NCBI GenBank assembly: GCA_018402585.1
Contig: JAGYIO010000001.1
Coordinates: 310,001-374,000 of the forward strand
Source: Chthoniobacterales bacterium
Lineage (GTDB): Bacteria; Verrucomicrobiota; Verrucomicrobiia; Chthoniobacterales; JACTMZ01
Length of the DNA stretch: 64,000 nucleotides
Reading direction: 5' to 3'
Part shown: positions 52,940 through 61,322 of the stretch, piece after piece
Layout: the number at the start of each line of letters is the position of its first letter
Position numbering within the stretch: position 1 is the stretch's first letter
The notes under the pieces: generated by a model
Database searches by the model: none
What the model saw: the letters and a program-made list of their open reading frames with translations, nothing else
Told to the model about the DNA's origin: nothing
Program-made: the position numbers and the translations under genes

Positions 52940-53092
52940 AGTGTCCGGCCCTGCTCGACCACCCCGGGTATCCCGGGGAACCGCACCTTTTCCTCAATCT
53001 TTCCCCAGGTCCGTCTGGCCCTTTCGAGCCGGCAGAATCATCCCCGCAAAAAAGCTTGCGACCGTCGACAGATTCGGAAAAATTCGCGCATC

Positions 53093-53632
53093 GTGAAATC
53101 CGCCCTGCCCTCCCTCCTCATTATCGCCCTCTGGGCCCTCGCCGGGCCGGTCACCGCCCGGGCCCAAACGCAAACTCTCCATTACCCGACGGAAGACGAA
53201 TCGATGTTCACCATCAAGGCGCCCGGCGACTGGGAGGTCACCGGGATCGACGAGGTGGGGGATTTCGGCTCCCTCGAAAGCGAAAATGGCTCCATCCTGC
53301 AATTCCGCGCCATCGAGTGCGAAAACGAGAAAGAGCTCGAAGCCGAAATCGAGGCCATCACGGAATCGACCGTCGAGTTTCTCGAGGAGAACTACACCGA
53401 CATCGAACTGGGCGACGTGCAAGAGTTCGAGATCGAGGGCCTGCCCGCTTTCCAGCTTGGGGGAGACGGCAAGGACACGGATGGCGACGATGTCAAATTC
53501 GTCTCGGCCATCATCATTCTCGGCCCGACCACCATCGCTGAAATCTGGGCCGCGGCCTATGCCGAAGATTTTCGTTCGGCCGAAGCCACCTTGCGCTCTT
53601 TCAAGCCGGCGGCTCCGGTCGCCGCAGAATAA
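53093..53632 (+). CDS. Exported PsbP-like/unknown protein
   Basis: A 179-aa protein starting at GTG with a signal peptide (VKSALPSLLIIALWALAGPV then TARAQ). The mature domain is acidic, with MFTIKAPGDWEVTGIDEVG and, later, AEDFRSAEATLRSFKPA, a layout like the PsbP/DUF1795 fold that follows a substrate-binding or envelope pattern. The function is unknown. Convergent with, and abutting, the transglutaminase-like gene. Confidence 0.7.
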   Translation: MKSALPSLLIIALWALAGPVTARAQTQTLHYPTEDESMFTIKAPGDWEVTGIDEVGDFGSLESENGSILQFRAIECENEKELEAEIEAITESTVEFLEENYTDIELGDVQEFEIEGLPAFQLGGDGKDTDGDDVKFVSAIIILGPTTIAEIWAAAYAEDFRSAEATLRSFKPAAPVAAE

Positions 53633-54802
53633 TCAACGCCCGCCGACGTCGCTGCTGATCGGCAGGATGCCCAGATTGCGGGCCGCCGCGACATCGATCA
53701 ACCTGTAGTCCAAATTCTCGTCGAATTTCTCCGCAGCCTCAAGCAAAGCTTGGGTGCCCGCGTCGATCGCGGCCTCAAAGGTCGCCCACGACTCTTCGTT
53801 GCGCTTTTCCTCGGGGTCGAATTTAAGGAATGACTGCAGCCGCTTGGCATCGACTTTAGCGAGATCCGCCGAACCCATCATGGTCGTCTCCAGACCAACC
53901 ATGGTCTCGTCGTCGAGCGAGAAGGCGAGGAACATGTGCCCGGGCACCGTCACGAGGTGCGGATCCAGCCCGATCTTCCGCAGCACCGCGGCAAGCAGCA
54001 CGGAACCGTCCACGCAATTGGCCTGGGCGGCTTTGACCGATTCATCGAAGAGGCGCACGTGTTGGCTGCCGACCGATCCGGATTCAGCCGCCGTGGTGGT
54101 CACATCACTGTAACGGAGCCCCTTGCGTTGCATCACATTCCAGATGGCGAAAACCTGCATGAGCACTTGCTCCGGATCACGGCTCTGGAAACCGTCGAAG
54201 GAAGCGACAATATCCGTGTCGAGCGCCTCCTTCAGCGTCTGGTCGACCCACGGGTGATTCTCGTTCACATAAGCGGCGAACAACCAGGAGAAGTCCGAGT
54301 AATCGTCCTCGTCGTCCGATTCGACCACGACGAAAAGACAGTCGTTTACCGTGCGCAGCGTGGCCGTGACCGTCTTTTCGCCGAGACTCTCGCCGTCGAC
54401 TTTCAACTCCATGATGACGTCAATCGGCACCGTCTGGCGCACCGTGGCCAGCTTGTCATATTTCCAGGCAATCTTGGGGTAGATGGTCAGCGTGTCGTCG
54501 CTCCCGGCCGTTCCCGTGGCACGACTCGCGCGCATCAGGTCGTTTTCACGGATCTCCAGCGTGACCTTGCTGCCCTCCGGAATTCCCTCGATGGCGGTGC
54601 CGACGTTGCCCTGCAGGTCGCCGATATGATTGCCCTCCCAGGTCGGAAAAATCTCGTCCTCCGGCTTGACCGTGGCCGTTCCAATGATCAGCGAAGGAAA
54701 AATTTGGCTGTCCGGGTAAATCTCCGGCTCCCACTCGACCTCGGCGAGCGCCGAGACCGCACCGGCGATCGAGAAAACAGTGAGCGCGATAAACGTTTTC
54801 AT
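53633..54802 (-). CDS. Exported transglutaminase-like protein
   Basis: A 389-aa protein with a signal peptide (MKTFIALTVFSIAGAVSALA). The N-terminal half is beta-rich (GNHIGDLQGNVGTAIEGIPE). The C-terminal half has a papain-like transglutaminase core: QANCVDGSVLLAAVLRKIGL supplies the Cys, and VTVPGHMFLAFSLDDETMVG the His region. Proteolysis, cross-linking or a non-catalytic binding role cannot be told apart. Its ATG overlaps the TMEM43-like stop (ATGA), so the two probably function together at the envelope. Confidence 0.8.
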   Translation of the reverse strand: MKTFIALTVFSIAGAVSALAEVEWEPEIYPDSQIFPSLIIGTATVKPEDEIFPTWEGNHIGDLQGNVGTAIEGIPEGSKVTLEIRENDLMRASRATGTAGSDDTLTIYPKIAWKYDKLATVRQTVPIDVIMELKVDGESLGEKTVTATLRTVNDCLFVVVESDDEDDYSDFSWLFAAYVNENHPWVDQTLKEALDTDIVASFDGFQSRDPEQVLMQVFAIWNVMQRKGLRYSDVTTTAAESGSVGSQHVRLFDESVKAAQANCVDGSVLLAAVLRKIGLDPHLVTVPGHMFLAFSLDDETMVGLETTMMGSADLAKVDAKRLQSFLKFDPEEKRNEESWATFEAAIDAGTQALLEAAEKFDENLDYRLIDVAAARNLGILPISSDVGGR

Positions 54803-55947
54803 GCCGCCTGCTTTTTTTTGCCGAAGGCGCGGAAACCGAAGACCGCAGCCGCCACGGCCAGAACGAGCAGAGCCATGCCGAGCAACGGACGAAAAACCAC
54901 CCAGGCAATGGCGATCACGGTGAGGGCGAGGGCCAGGGCGAGAAGGAAAGCGATCAGGCCGGTGGCAGCCCCGACCAGATTGCCGAAGAGAGGCACAATG
55001 TCGGCCAGCACCGCGAGCGGGGCGAAGATCAGACCGAATCCGATCCAGATAAGAATGAAACCTCCGAGACGCACCAACCAGGTGATCAGGGTGTTGGTCG
55101 CGATGGCGTCCTCGAACATCTGCTGCGCCGGCACCTTGCCCGAAACGATCATCGCGATGGCGCCGCCCGCCTTGGTCTGGTAGTCGGCGAACGAATCCCC
55201 GTTCTGCGCCGCGACAAGGCTGACCGGACCGGGTTCGACCACGGAGAACTTGAGGCGCGCGTCGCCGACCTGCGGTTCTGCCGGATTGGCCCCGAGATAA
55301 ATGCCACCCTTGGCGGGCCGGGCATCCTCGGGCCAGGCCGCACCCTCGGGCCGCCCGCGCACCGGCAAGTCTTGGAAGTCGGAAAGCTGACTGATGAGAT
55401 CCGGCGAAAGGAAAAACGCGCCGACCGCCACTTCCTCCGCGTCCCACGTCATACTCTCGTAAGGAAACTCGGAGGGGTTTTCGTGTCCCTCCGGATTCTG
55501 AAAATTCGCAGAGTCGACCGGCCAACTGCTCCACTCTTTGCTGTAGCTGTAGGTGGTCACAGTTTCTTCGCCGCCCCCGAGCTTTTTGCGTGTCTCGCTG
55601 CTTTGCTTTTCCTTCCACTGATACATCTCCACCTCCCGGCGCAGGCGGAGGCCATGGGCCGAGATGCTGAATTCTTCATCGGCCAGAACTTCCTCCGTGG
55701 CGGCCTCGGCCGAAAGGTGCACGAGTTTGCCCTCGTTCGCGGCGTCCACCTGCTCGGCGCTCACGTTGAGGACCAATCCCTGACCCTCCTTGAGCGTCTG
55801 GTAGGTTTTAACCGCACGACCTTCGTTCCAAAAAAGCAGGCCGATGCCGATGACAAGAAGGACGAGCCCGGCAATGATGCCGGTAAAAGCTTTGCCGAGG
55901 CGGCTGAACCAGTTGGAACTGCTGGTGACTTGGAAGGTGTCGGGCAA
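54799..55947 (-). CDS. TMEM43 (LUMA)-family membrane protein
   Basis: A 382-aa protein. An N-terminal helix (AFTGIIAGLVLLVIGIGLLF) is followed by WNEGRAVKTYQTLKEGQGLV, a large extracytoplasmic domain with SFADYQTKAGGAIAMIVSGK, and a C-terminal cluster of helices (LVRLGGFILIWIGFGLIFAP, LALTVIAIAWVVFRPLLGMA), the TMEM43 layout. The bacterial function is not established. Coupled by overlap to the transglutaminase-like gene. Confidence 0.85.
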   Translation of the reverse strand: MPDTFQVTSSSNWFSRLGKAFTGIIAGLVLLVIGIGLLFWNEGRAVKTYQTLKEGQGLVLNVSAEQVDAANEGKLVHLSAEAATEEVLADEEFSISAHGLRLRREVEMYQWKEKQSSETRKKLGGGEETVTTYSYSKEWSSWPVDSANFQNPEGHENPSEFPYESMTWDAEEVAVGAFFLSPDLISQLSDFQDLPVRGRPEGAAWPEDARPAKGGIYLGANPAEPQVGDARLKFSVVEPGPVSLVAAQNGDSFADYQTKAGGAIAMIVSGKVPAQQMFEDAIATNTLITWLVRLGGFILIWIGFGLIFAPLAVLADIVPLFGNLVGAATGLIAFLLALALALTVIAIAWVVFRPLLGMALLVLAVAAAVFGFRAFGKKKQAA

Positions 55948-56121
55948 ATTATTAAAGTGCTGCGACTAGGGATATAGTTTTCGTGCGCCCCACCGTGCAA
56001 GCGCAAAACCCATAACCGCCGTGGTGGCGATGTCCGGCTTTACTGGACGCGAAACCCGTCTCCTTGGCCGGCAATACCCTCACCCTCGGGTCAGCGCGTT
56101 CTCACCAAACACAGTCTTCGA

Positions 56122-57270
56122 TCAGTTCAGCGCGGACTCGATCGCTTCAGCGAGGGGCACAACTCCGGCGTCTTCATTGTTGGCGAGGACGATGACCGTC
56201 ACGCCACTGCTCAGGTTCCGCTGGTAGTAGGTTGCTGTTCCCATCCAGCTTCCGGTGTGGGTGGCATATTTTTCCCCATCGGCCTGCCCGATTGTCCAAC
56301 CGAAGCCGTAACCATTCCCCTCTTCATCTCTGATCGGCTGGCCATTGTCGAAGGTGCCATTGGCAAACAATTCATCCGTGACCTCCTCGGGCCAGAGCGC
56401 GGGCCGGGCGAGCGCGTGTTCATACCGCGCAAGATCCCGCAGACTGGTGAAAACATTGCCGTCTCCTTCCGTGACCGTCGGGTCATCGCTGGGCTCGAAC
56501 TTCCCGCCCCCACCCTTGTAGCCGGAGACAACGCGGTCCGGGTGGGCGGGCCTTACCAGCCCGGTGCTCTCTATGCCAAGCTTGTCCCAGAGGCGAGCGT
56601 GCAACACCCCGGACAACGTGTCGGACTTGTCTGCCGCGGCGACCAAGCTGCCGAGCGCGACGTAGCCGCTATTGGAGTAATCGAATTTCTCGCCGGCGGC
56701 ATGATCCTGCCTTTGTTTGGCCAGCCATTCCAGCACCTGCGCATTGGTCGTTTGCGCTCCGTAATCGAAACTTTCATCGCCCGAGAGATAGTCGGTCAAC
56801 CCGCTGAGATGATGCACCAGATCGCCCACCGTCACCGCGCGTCCCTCAAATTCAGTTTGGGCAAAGACCGGCAGCAACTTGGAGATTGGCGTCTTCTCGC
56901 CATAAAGGCCGTCCTTGATTTGCAGCATCGCGACCAGTGCCGTCATCTGCTTCGAGAGGGAGGCAAGGTCGAACAAGCTGTCGGCATCCACTTTTTGGCC
57001 CGATGCGAGGTCGGCCACCCCGTAACCCTTCATATGGAGCACTTCACCGCCTTTCATGACCAGAACTCCCAACCCGGGCGTCTCATCACCAATGTAGGGG
57101 GCGACAACTTCATCGACCGATTGGAGTTCAGGGTCTTGGGCCAAGACCAACGCGGGCCAAAGAACTGGAGTGGCGAGAAGCGCAGGGATAATTTTCCGCA
57201 AGAACCGAGCCGGGGCAGCCGCAGGTTGCGGTTCGCTCGAGGAGAATGGGCAATGCAGGGAACTTTTCAC
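56122..57270 (-). CDS. Exported beta-lactamase-fold serine hydrolase
   Basis: A 382-aa protein with a basic N-terminal region and a hydrophobic signal (LLATPVLWPALVLAQ). SxxK is SLSK in DLASLSKQMTAL near residue 104; YxN is YSN in KFDYSNSGYVALG; the third motif is HTGSWMGT. All three active-site elements are intact. Probably a penicillin-binding-like peptidase or esterase. A perfect inverted repeat, ctcatct-ccc-agatgag at 57319-57335, lies just upstream. It is unrelated in detail to the hydrolase at 3732-4880. Confidence 0.87.
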   Translation of the reverse strand: MKSSLHCPFSSSEPQPAAAPARFLRKIIPALLATPVLWPALVLAQDPELQSVDEVVAPYIGDETPGLGVLVMKGGEVLHMKGYGVADLASGQKVDADSLFDLASLSKQMTALVAMLQIKDGLYGEKTPISKLLPVFAQTEFEGRAVTVGDLVHHLSGLTDYLSGDESFDYGAQTTNAQVLEWLAKQRQDHAAGEKFDYSNSGYVALGSLVAAADKSDTLSGVLHARLWDKLGIESTGLVRPAHPDRVVSGYKGGGGKFEPSDDPTVTEGDGNVFTSLRDLARYEHALARPALWPEEVTDELFANGTFDNGQPIRDEEGNGYGFGWTIGQADGEKYATHTGSWMGTATYYQRNLSSGVTVIVLANNEDAGVVPLAEAIESALN

Positions 57271-57469
57271 AATTCGGGTGTGGGGTGATCGAGACCGTGG
57301 GTTCCCAAATCAGGCTGTCTCATCTCCCAGATGAGATGCTCACCACTTTGCAACCGGAAAACAAGCAAGGCGCTGCCACAACGCTTTTCTCCCACGCCGA
57401 CGGCGACGGATGATTAGGGTCAGGAGCGAGCCCTCTCATAAAGAAGCCAGAGCTGATGTCGCAGCAGAC

Positions 57470-57640
57470 CAATTGCTTCCGTGCCGTGGCCGGAAACGTC
57501 TAAAAATGCGGGTTCTCGGCCCCGCAACTGACCACCGAAATCTCCATATCCTTGAAGCCGACCTTCTCGAGTAAGCGGGTCAACTTCACCCCAGAAAACC
57601 CGAACCAAAGGTGCACATAAAAAGCACTTTTTTGCTGGAG
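57470..57640 (-). pseudogene. Degenerate partial copy of the arsR-methyltransferase 3' end
   Basis: The plus-strand stretch from gccgtggccgg to gtgcacataaa aligns by eye with 58647-58785, the last part of the arsR-methyltransferase gene (shared phrases include atatccttgaagccgacctt / acatccttgaagccggcctt and cagaaaacccgaaccaa / cggaaaacccgagccag). It has indels and no intact frame. It is separated from the functional gene by a MITE-like element and the membrane protein gene. The rest of the 666-bp gap (57271-57469) holds one small inverted repeat and no gene. Confidence 0.7.
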
Positions 57641-57678
57641 CAACCCGAAATTTGAGTGCGTTGAATGCTCCGTTTAGT

Positions 57679-57905
57679 CTTAGCCGTAACCATGCAAAAC
57701 ATTCTGCCATTTCTGGCACGGCCACAGAGTCGCGTCTGGGCGAGAGTTGACTAACTATTTGGTGAGCGAGTTGGCACGTGGCCAAGGGGGCACGGGCGTC
57801 CCGCCCGTCACGACCCGACAACACGGCCGGGACGGCCGTGCCCCCTGGACAGACCGAGCCCAGCCGCGCTTTTATTGCGTCTTCAACTGCATGGATACGG
57901 CTTAG
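57679..57905. mobile_element. MITE-like element with REP core, copy 3
   Basis: A 227-bp element. Ends cttagccgtaaccatgcaa and ctgcatggatacggcttag are inverted repeats with few mismatches. The core holds cacgggcg-tcc-cgcccgt, then acggccg-gga-cggccgt and gccccctgg. The inverted palindrome is almost the one after the leuS transposase (acggccg-aga-cggccgt at 10628). It ends 32 bp from the stop of the next gene. Confidence 0.78.
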
Positions 57906-57936
57906 GCAAAAACTAAACTACCAGGCCTGAGCACTC

Positions 57937-58641
57937 TCAGACTGCCGCCGCGCCCGACATCTCGCGCGCGATGAAGATCATGAGCAGGCACGAGGCGCTG
58001 TTAAGAAAAAGATAGAGCAGGAACTGCAGCTCGGTGGGCAACGCATAGAGCGCGATCAAGGCCGGCACCCAAAAAAACAGGTTCGGTAGGTAGAGCGGAA
58101 TCAACCGCTGGAGAAAGACGGAGGGGGTCAACGCGGCCCAAGTTCTCCCCCAACGGTAGCTCTTCTCTTGCCAAGCGAACCAGACCACGACGAGCGGCAG
58201 GGCAAAAAGCGGCGCGAAGACGAGCTGGTCGACCAAAATTTTCAAGGCCACCGCCGTGACCACGCCAAAGCCGTCAAACCACCCGCCCTGCGCGCGGTAG
58301 AATTCATTCACGGCCAAACCGAGAATCGCCATCAATCCGGACAAATGGAGCCAGTCGCGCCAGGTCGGCGCGGGCCGGCCGGGCAGACGCAACCAAGCCT
58401 TGAGTAGTTCGGGCAAGACCGCGCCGCTGAAAATGTTGGCCGCAACGACAAAGAGGAGGCCGCCCGCCGATTTCCACTGCAACAACCAGTGGGCCACGTC
58501 GCGCACCGCTCCGCCCGCATAATAACCCGCCGCGAGGAGGCCGGCGAAAATTTGCAGCGCGAGAAAGGCCGGCCAATACAACTTCAAGGCCATCCCGGCC
58601 GGCGCGAGGCTCGTGGCCCAAAAACCCCGGCTTCTGCTCAT
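57937..58641 (-). CDS. Polytopic membrane protein, possibly Mpv17-like
   Basis: A 234-aa protein with five to six helices (LYWPAFLALQIFAGLLAAGY, LLFVVAANIFSGAVLPELLK, LVFAPLFALPLVVVWFAW, LIPLYLPNLFFWVPALIALY). The central DQLVFAPL and a later W/N-containing helix pair are reminiscent of the Mpv17/PMP22 family, but the match is partial. It overlaps the arsR-methyltransferase stop by ATGA and so is part of the methyl-cycle locus; the function is unknown. Confidence 0.7.
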   Translation of the reverse strand: MSRSRGFWATSLAPAGMALKLYWPAFLALQIFAGLLAAGYYAGGAVRDVAHWLLQWKSAGGLLFVVAANIFSGAVLPELLKAWLRLPGRPAPTWRDWLHLSGLMAILGLAVNEFYRAQGGWFDGFGVVTAVALKILVDQLVFAPLFALPLVVVWFAWQEKSYRWGRTWAALTPSVFLQRLIPLYLPNLFFWVPALIALYALPTELQFLLYLFLNSASCLLMIFIAREMSGAAAV

Positions 58642-59558
58642 TTGTGCGCCGTGGCCAGCACCGTCTGGAAATGCGGGGCCTTGGCCTCGCGACTCACGAC
58701 CGAAACCTCGACATCCTTGAAGCCGGCCTTCTCGATCAGCCGGACCAACTCCACTTCGGAAAACCCGAGCCAGACGTGCGCGTAAAGGGTGCGCGCCTGC
58801 TCAAAGGAGTGGCTCAAAAGATCCAGCACCATGAGCCGTCCGCCCGGTTTGAGGATCTTGTGCGCCGCGGCCAGGGCTTTGCCCGGACTCGCCGCGTGGT
58901 GCAGCGCCTGGCTGAAGAGCGCCAGATCCACCGCACCCGCCTTGATCGGCGGATCGTCAATCTCACCCAGCCGGTATTCCAAATTTTTCAGCCCGTGCTC
59001 GGTGGCCAGCTTGGACCCGAATGCGACCATGGCCGGCGCGTTGTCCACCGCAATGACCTTCTTGGCCGTCCGGGCCAGCAGTTGCGAAAGCGTTCCCTCG
59101 CCCGCCCCGAGATCCGCGATGACCATGGGCGGGAGCAGCCGGAGCAAACCGTGCGAGAGCGCCCGCCAGGACCGCCCCGGCACATAAGTGCGCCCGAACT
59201 TGCCGGCCAACTGGTTGAAGTATTCCCCCGCCTTGTCCTGCCGCTGACGCAGCACCAGCTTCACCGCCGCGTCGTCCTGCGCCGCCTCAGGCAATTCCTC
59301 GCCGCCGCTTTCGATCAATTCGGCAATGGCCGACGGCACCGCGCCCCCGCGGGCGTAATAAATGTTCTTGCCCGCCCGCCGGTCGGCCACCAGCCCCTCG
59401 GCTTTCAGTTGGGCCAGATGGGCGCTGGTCCGCGATTGCCCCATCCCGAGAATCTGCTGTAACTCGGCCACAGTAAGCCCTTCCTGTCCGAGCAGACGGA
59501 GAATGCGCAGCCGCGTGGGGTCGGAAAGGAGCTTGAGAATTTTCAAAGTGCCGGGCAT
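58638..59558 (-). CDS. ArsR-family regulator fused to SAM-dependent methyltransferase
   Basis: A 306-aa fusion. Residues 1-85 are an ArsR-type winged helix (LLSDPTRLRILRLLGQEGLT, RTSAHLAQLKAEGLV). Residues about 110-306 are a class I methyltransferase with the SAM-binding loop VIADLGAGEGTLSQLLA, VIAVDNAPAMV, LALFSQALHHAASPGKAL and PGGRLMVLDLLSH. Divergent from metK, it may sense SAM or SAH through the methyltransferase domain and control the metK-ahcY operon. That link is inferred from context. A decayed partial copy lies at 57470-57640. Confidence 0.92.
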   Translation of the reverse strand: MPGTLKILKLLSDPTRLRILRLLGQEGLTVAELQQILGMGQSRTSAHLAQLKAEGLVADRRAGKNIYYARGGAVPSAIAELIESGGEELPEAAQDDAAVKLVLRQRQDKAGEYFNQLAGKFGRTYVPGRSWRALSHGLLRLLPPMVIADLGAGEGTLSQLLARTAKKVIAVDNAPAMVAFGSKLATEHGLKNLEYRLGEIDDPPIKAGAVDLALFSQALHHAASPGKALAAAHKILKPGGRLMVLDLLSHSFEQARTLYAHVWLGFSEVELVRLIEKAGFKDVEVSVVSREAKAPHFQTVLATAHK

Positions 59559-59560
59559 AT

Positions 59561-59590
59561 TTTTGATAGACGCATCAAAATATCATGATA
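59561..59590. promoter_or_regulatory. Candidate divergent operator between arsR-MT and metK
   Basis: Two adjacent symmetric elements: ttttgat-agacgc-atcaaaa (59561-59580) and tatcatgata (59581-59590). The first starts two bases upstream of the arsR-MT ATG. A tatgat (59589-59594) could be the metK -10 box. ArsR-family proteins bind such palindromes. Confidence 0.65.
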
Positions 59591-59660
59591 TGATGATGGG
59601 TCACGAGCAAAAGCGGTGCCAGCCGGCGGCCTTTCCTTCTTTTCCGACCTTTCAGTTCCC

Positions 59661-60845
59661 ATGACCTCTGACTACATTTTTTCCTCCGAGTCGGTCGGCG
59701 AAGGCCACCCGGACAAAGTTTGCGACACTATCTCCGATGCGGTGCTCGATGCGTGTTTGGCCCAAGACAAAAAAAGCCGCGTGGCCTGCGAAACGCTGGT
59801 CAAGAGCAACCTCGTGGTGCTGGCCGGTGAAATCACCACGGACGCCAAATTTGATTTCGAAAAGATCGTGCGCCGAGCCATCGGGGAAATCGGTTACCTC
59901 AACGACGACGACGTTTTCCACGCCGACAAGGTGATCATCACCAAAGCGATCACCCGGCAGAGCCAAAACATCGCGCAGGGCGTCGACGCGAAGAAAGCCA
60001 AAGGCAAAAAAACCTCCGAGCAAGGCGCCGGCGACCAAGGGCTGATGTTCGGCTACGCCTGCAACGAGACGCCGGAGCTGATGCCCGCGCCGATTATGTT
60101 CGCCCACCGCCTCGGCCGCGAACTGACCAAGATCCGCAAGAGCGGTAAAGCGCCCTGGCTCCGCCCCGACGCCAAGACGCAAGTCTCCGTGCGCTACGTC
60201 GACGGCAAGCCGAAGGAAATCACCGCCGTGGTTGTCTCCACGCAGCACGCAGACGGCGTTTCCCACCACACGATCGAGAAATTCCTCATCAACCACCTGA
60301 TCAAGAAAGTGCTCCCGGCCAGACTACTGACCCAGAACACCGAGTATCTGGTCAATCCCACGGGCAAATTCGTGATTGGCGGACCGCAGGGCGACGCCGG
60401 CCTGACCGGACGCAAAATCATCGTCGACACCTACGGTGGCATGGGCCGTCACGGCGGCGGCGCTTTCAGCGGCAAGGACCCGAGCAAAGTCGACCGCAGC
60501 GCCGCCTACATGGGGCGCTGGGTGGCGAAGAATATCGTGGCCGCCGGCCTGGCCGACCGGGCCGAAATCCAATTCGCCTACGCCATCGGTTATCCCAAGC
60601 CGGTCTCGGTCACGATCGACACCTTCGGCACGAACAAAGTGAGCGAGCGCAAACTTCAGAAAGCCGTCCTCGACACCTTCAGTTTCAAGCCGGCCGACAT
60701 CGTCAGACAACTCAACCTCCTGCGCCCCATCTACAGCAAGACGACCAACTACGGTCACTTCGGCCACAAGTCCGGCCTGAAGTGGGCCCCGTGGGAGGAC
60801 ACCGGCAAAGCCAAAGAACTCCGCCGACGCGCCGGGCTAAAATAA
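59661..60845 (+). CDS. metK: S-adenosylmethionine synthase
   Basis: A 394-aa enzyme making SAM from methionine and ATP. Signatures are [40 protein letters not shown] (the catalytic loop) and [21 protein letters not shown] at 59661 ([11 protein letters not shown]) is chosen over an upstream in-frame TTG that reads leader sequence. It heads the methyl-cycle series, with ahcY downstream beyond the four-helix-bundle cassette. Confidence 0.98.
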   Translation: MTSDYIFSSESVGEGHPDKVCDTISDAVLDACLAQDKKSRVACETLVKSNLVVLAGEITTDAKFDFEKIVRRAIGEIGYLNDDDVFHADKVIITKAITRQSQNIAQGVDAKKAKGKKTSEQGAGDQGLMFGYACNETPELMPAPIMFAHRLGRELTKIRKSGKAPWLRPDAKTQVSVRYVDGKPKEITAVVVSTQHADGVSHHTIEKFLINHLIKKVLPARLLTQNTEYLVNPTGKFVIGGPQGDAGLTGRKIIVDTYGGMGRHGGGAFSGKDPSKVDRSAAYMGRWVAKNIVAAGLADRAEIQFAYAIGYPKPVSVTIDTFGTNKVSERKLQKAVLDTFSFKPADIVRQLNLLRPIYSKTTNYGHFGHKSGLKWAPWEDTGKAKELRRRAGLK

Positions 60846-61292
60846 GTTTTAGGTTTGTAAGTTTTAAGTTTTAAGAACATGGCCTACCAGAGTTTCGAGG
60901 ATCTTGAAGTTTGGCAACGCGGCTGCCGGTTGGCGGTCGACGTATTCAAAGCTTTTGATCGCTGCAAGTCTGCCGGCCTCAAGTCTCAGGTCGAGCGCTC
61001 TGCTCTGTCTATTCCTTCCAACATTGCCGAAGGCGCGGAACGCGGAGGCGCGAAGGAGTTCGGGCAATTCCTCAAGATCGCCAAAGGCTCTTCCGGCGAA
61101 TTGCGCACCCAGCTCTACATCGCCGGACGCCTCAACTATCTGGCGTCCACCCAAGTCCGCAGTCTCGTAAATGAAGCGCGTGAAGTCTCCGCCATGACCG
61201 AAGGCCTCCGCAAATCCATCATCCGCAAAAACCCCGTTAAATAACACCCAACTTACAAACTTAATTCTTAAAAACTTAAAACTACACCCTTT
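60846..61292. mobile_element. AT-rich inverted-repeat cassette carrying a four-helix-bundle gene
   Basis: The stretch 60846-60878 (gttttaggtttgtaagtttt, then aagttttaagaac) and 61250-61292 (aacttacaaacttaattctt, then aaaaacttaaaac) are AT-rich and carry inverted gtttgtaagtt / aacttacaaac (11 bp, exact) and gttttaagttttaag-type arms (one extra T). They stand out from the GC-rich surroundings and bracket one ORF. The layout recalls S23-type intervening sequences, which carry this protein family in rRNA genes, but here it is between metK and ahcY. Confidence 0.6.
60879..61244 (+). CDS. Four-helix-bundle protein (S23/Avd-related)
   Basis: A 121-aa protein of the four-helix-bundle (23S rRNA intervening-sequence protein) family: MAYQSFEDLEVWQRGCRLAV, then SIPSNIAEGAERGGAKEFGQ and SSGELRTQLYIAGRL. 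The SIPSNIAEG motif is diagnostic. Such proteins are basic and may bind nucleic acid; some are encoded in rRNA intervening sequences or accompany retroelements. It lies in a repeat-bounded cassette between metK and ahcY, probably cotranscribed with them. Confidence 0.93.
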   Translation: MAYQSFEDLEVWQRGCRLAVDVFKAFDRCKSAGLKSQVERSALSIPSNIAEGAERGGAKEFGQFLKIAKGSSGELRTQLYIAGRLNYLASTQVRSLVNEAREVSAMTEGLRKSIIRKNPVK

Positions 61293-61322
61293 CCACAACC
61301 AACCATCAAATCAAAGAAAACC

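Noticed and set aside
59559-59660. SAM riboswitch upstream of metK
   Set aside because: The leader is only about 100 bp, is AT-rich, and contains simple palindromes rather than the conserved helices of known SAM or SAH riboswitches.
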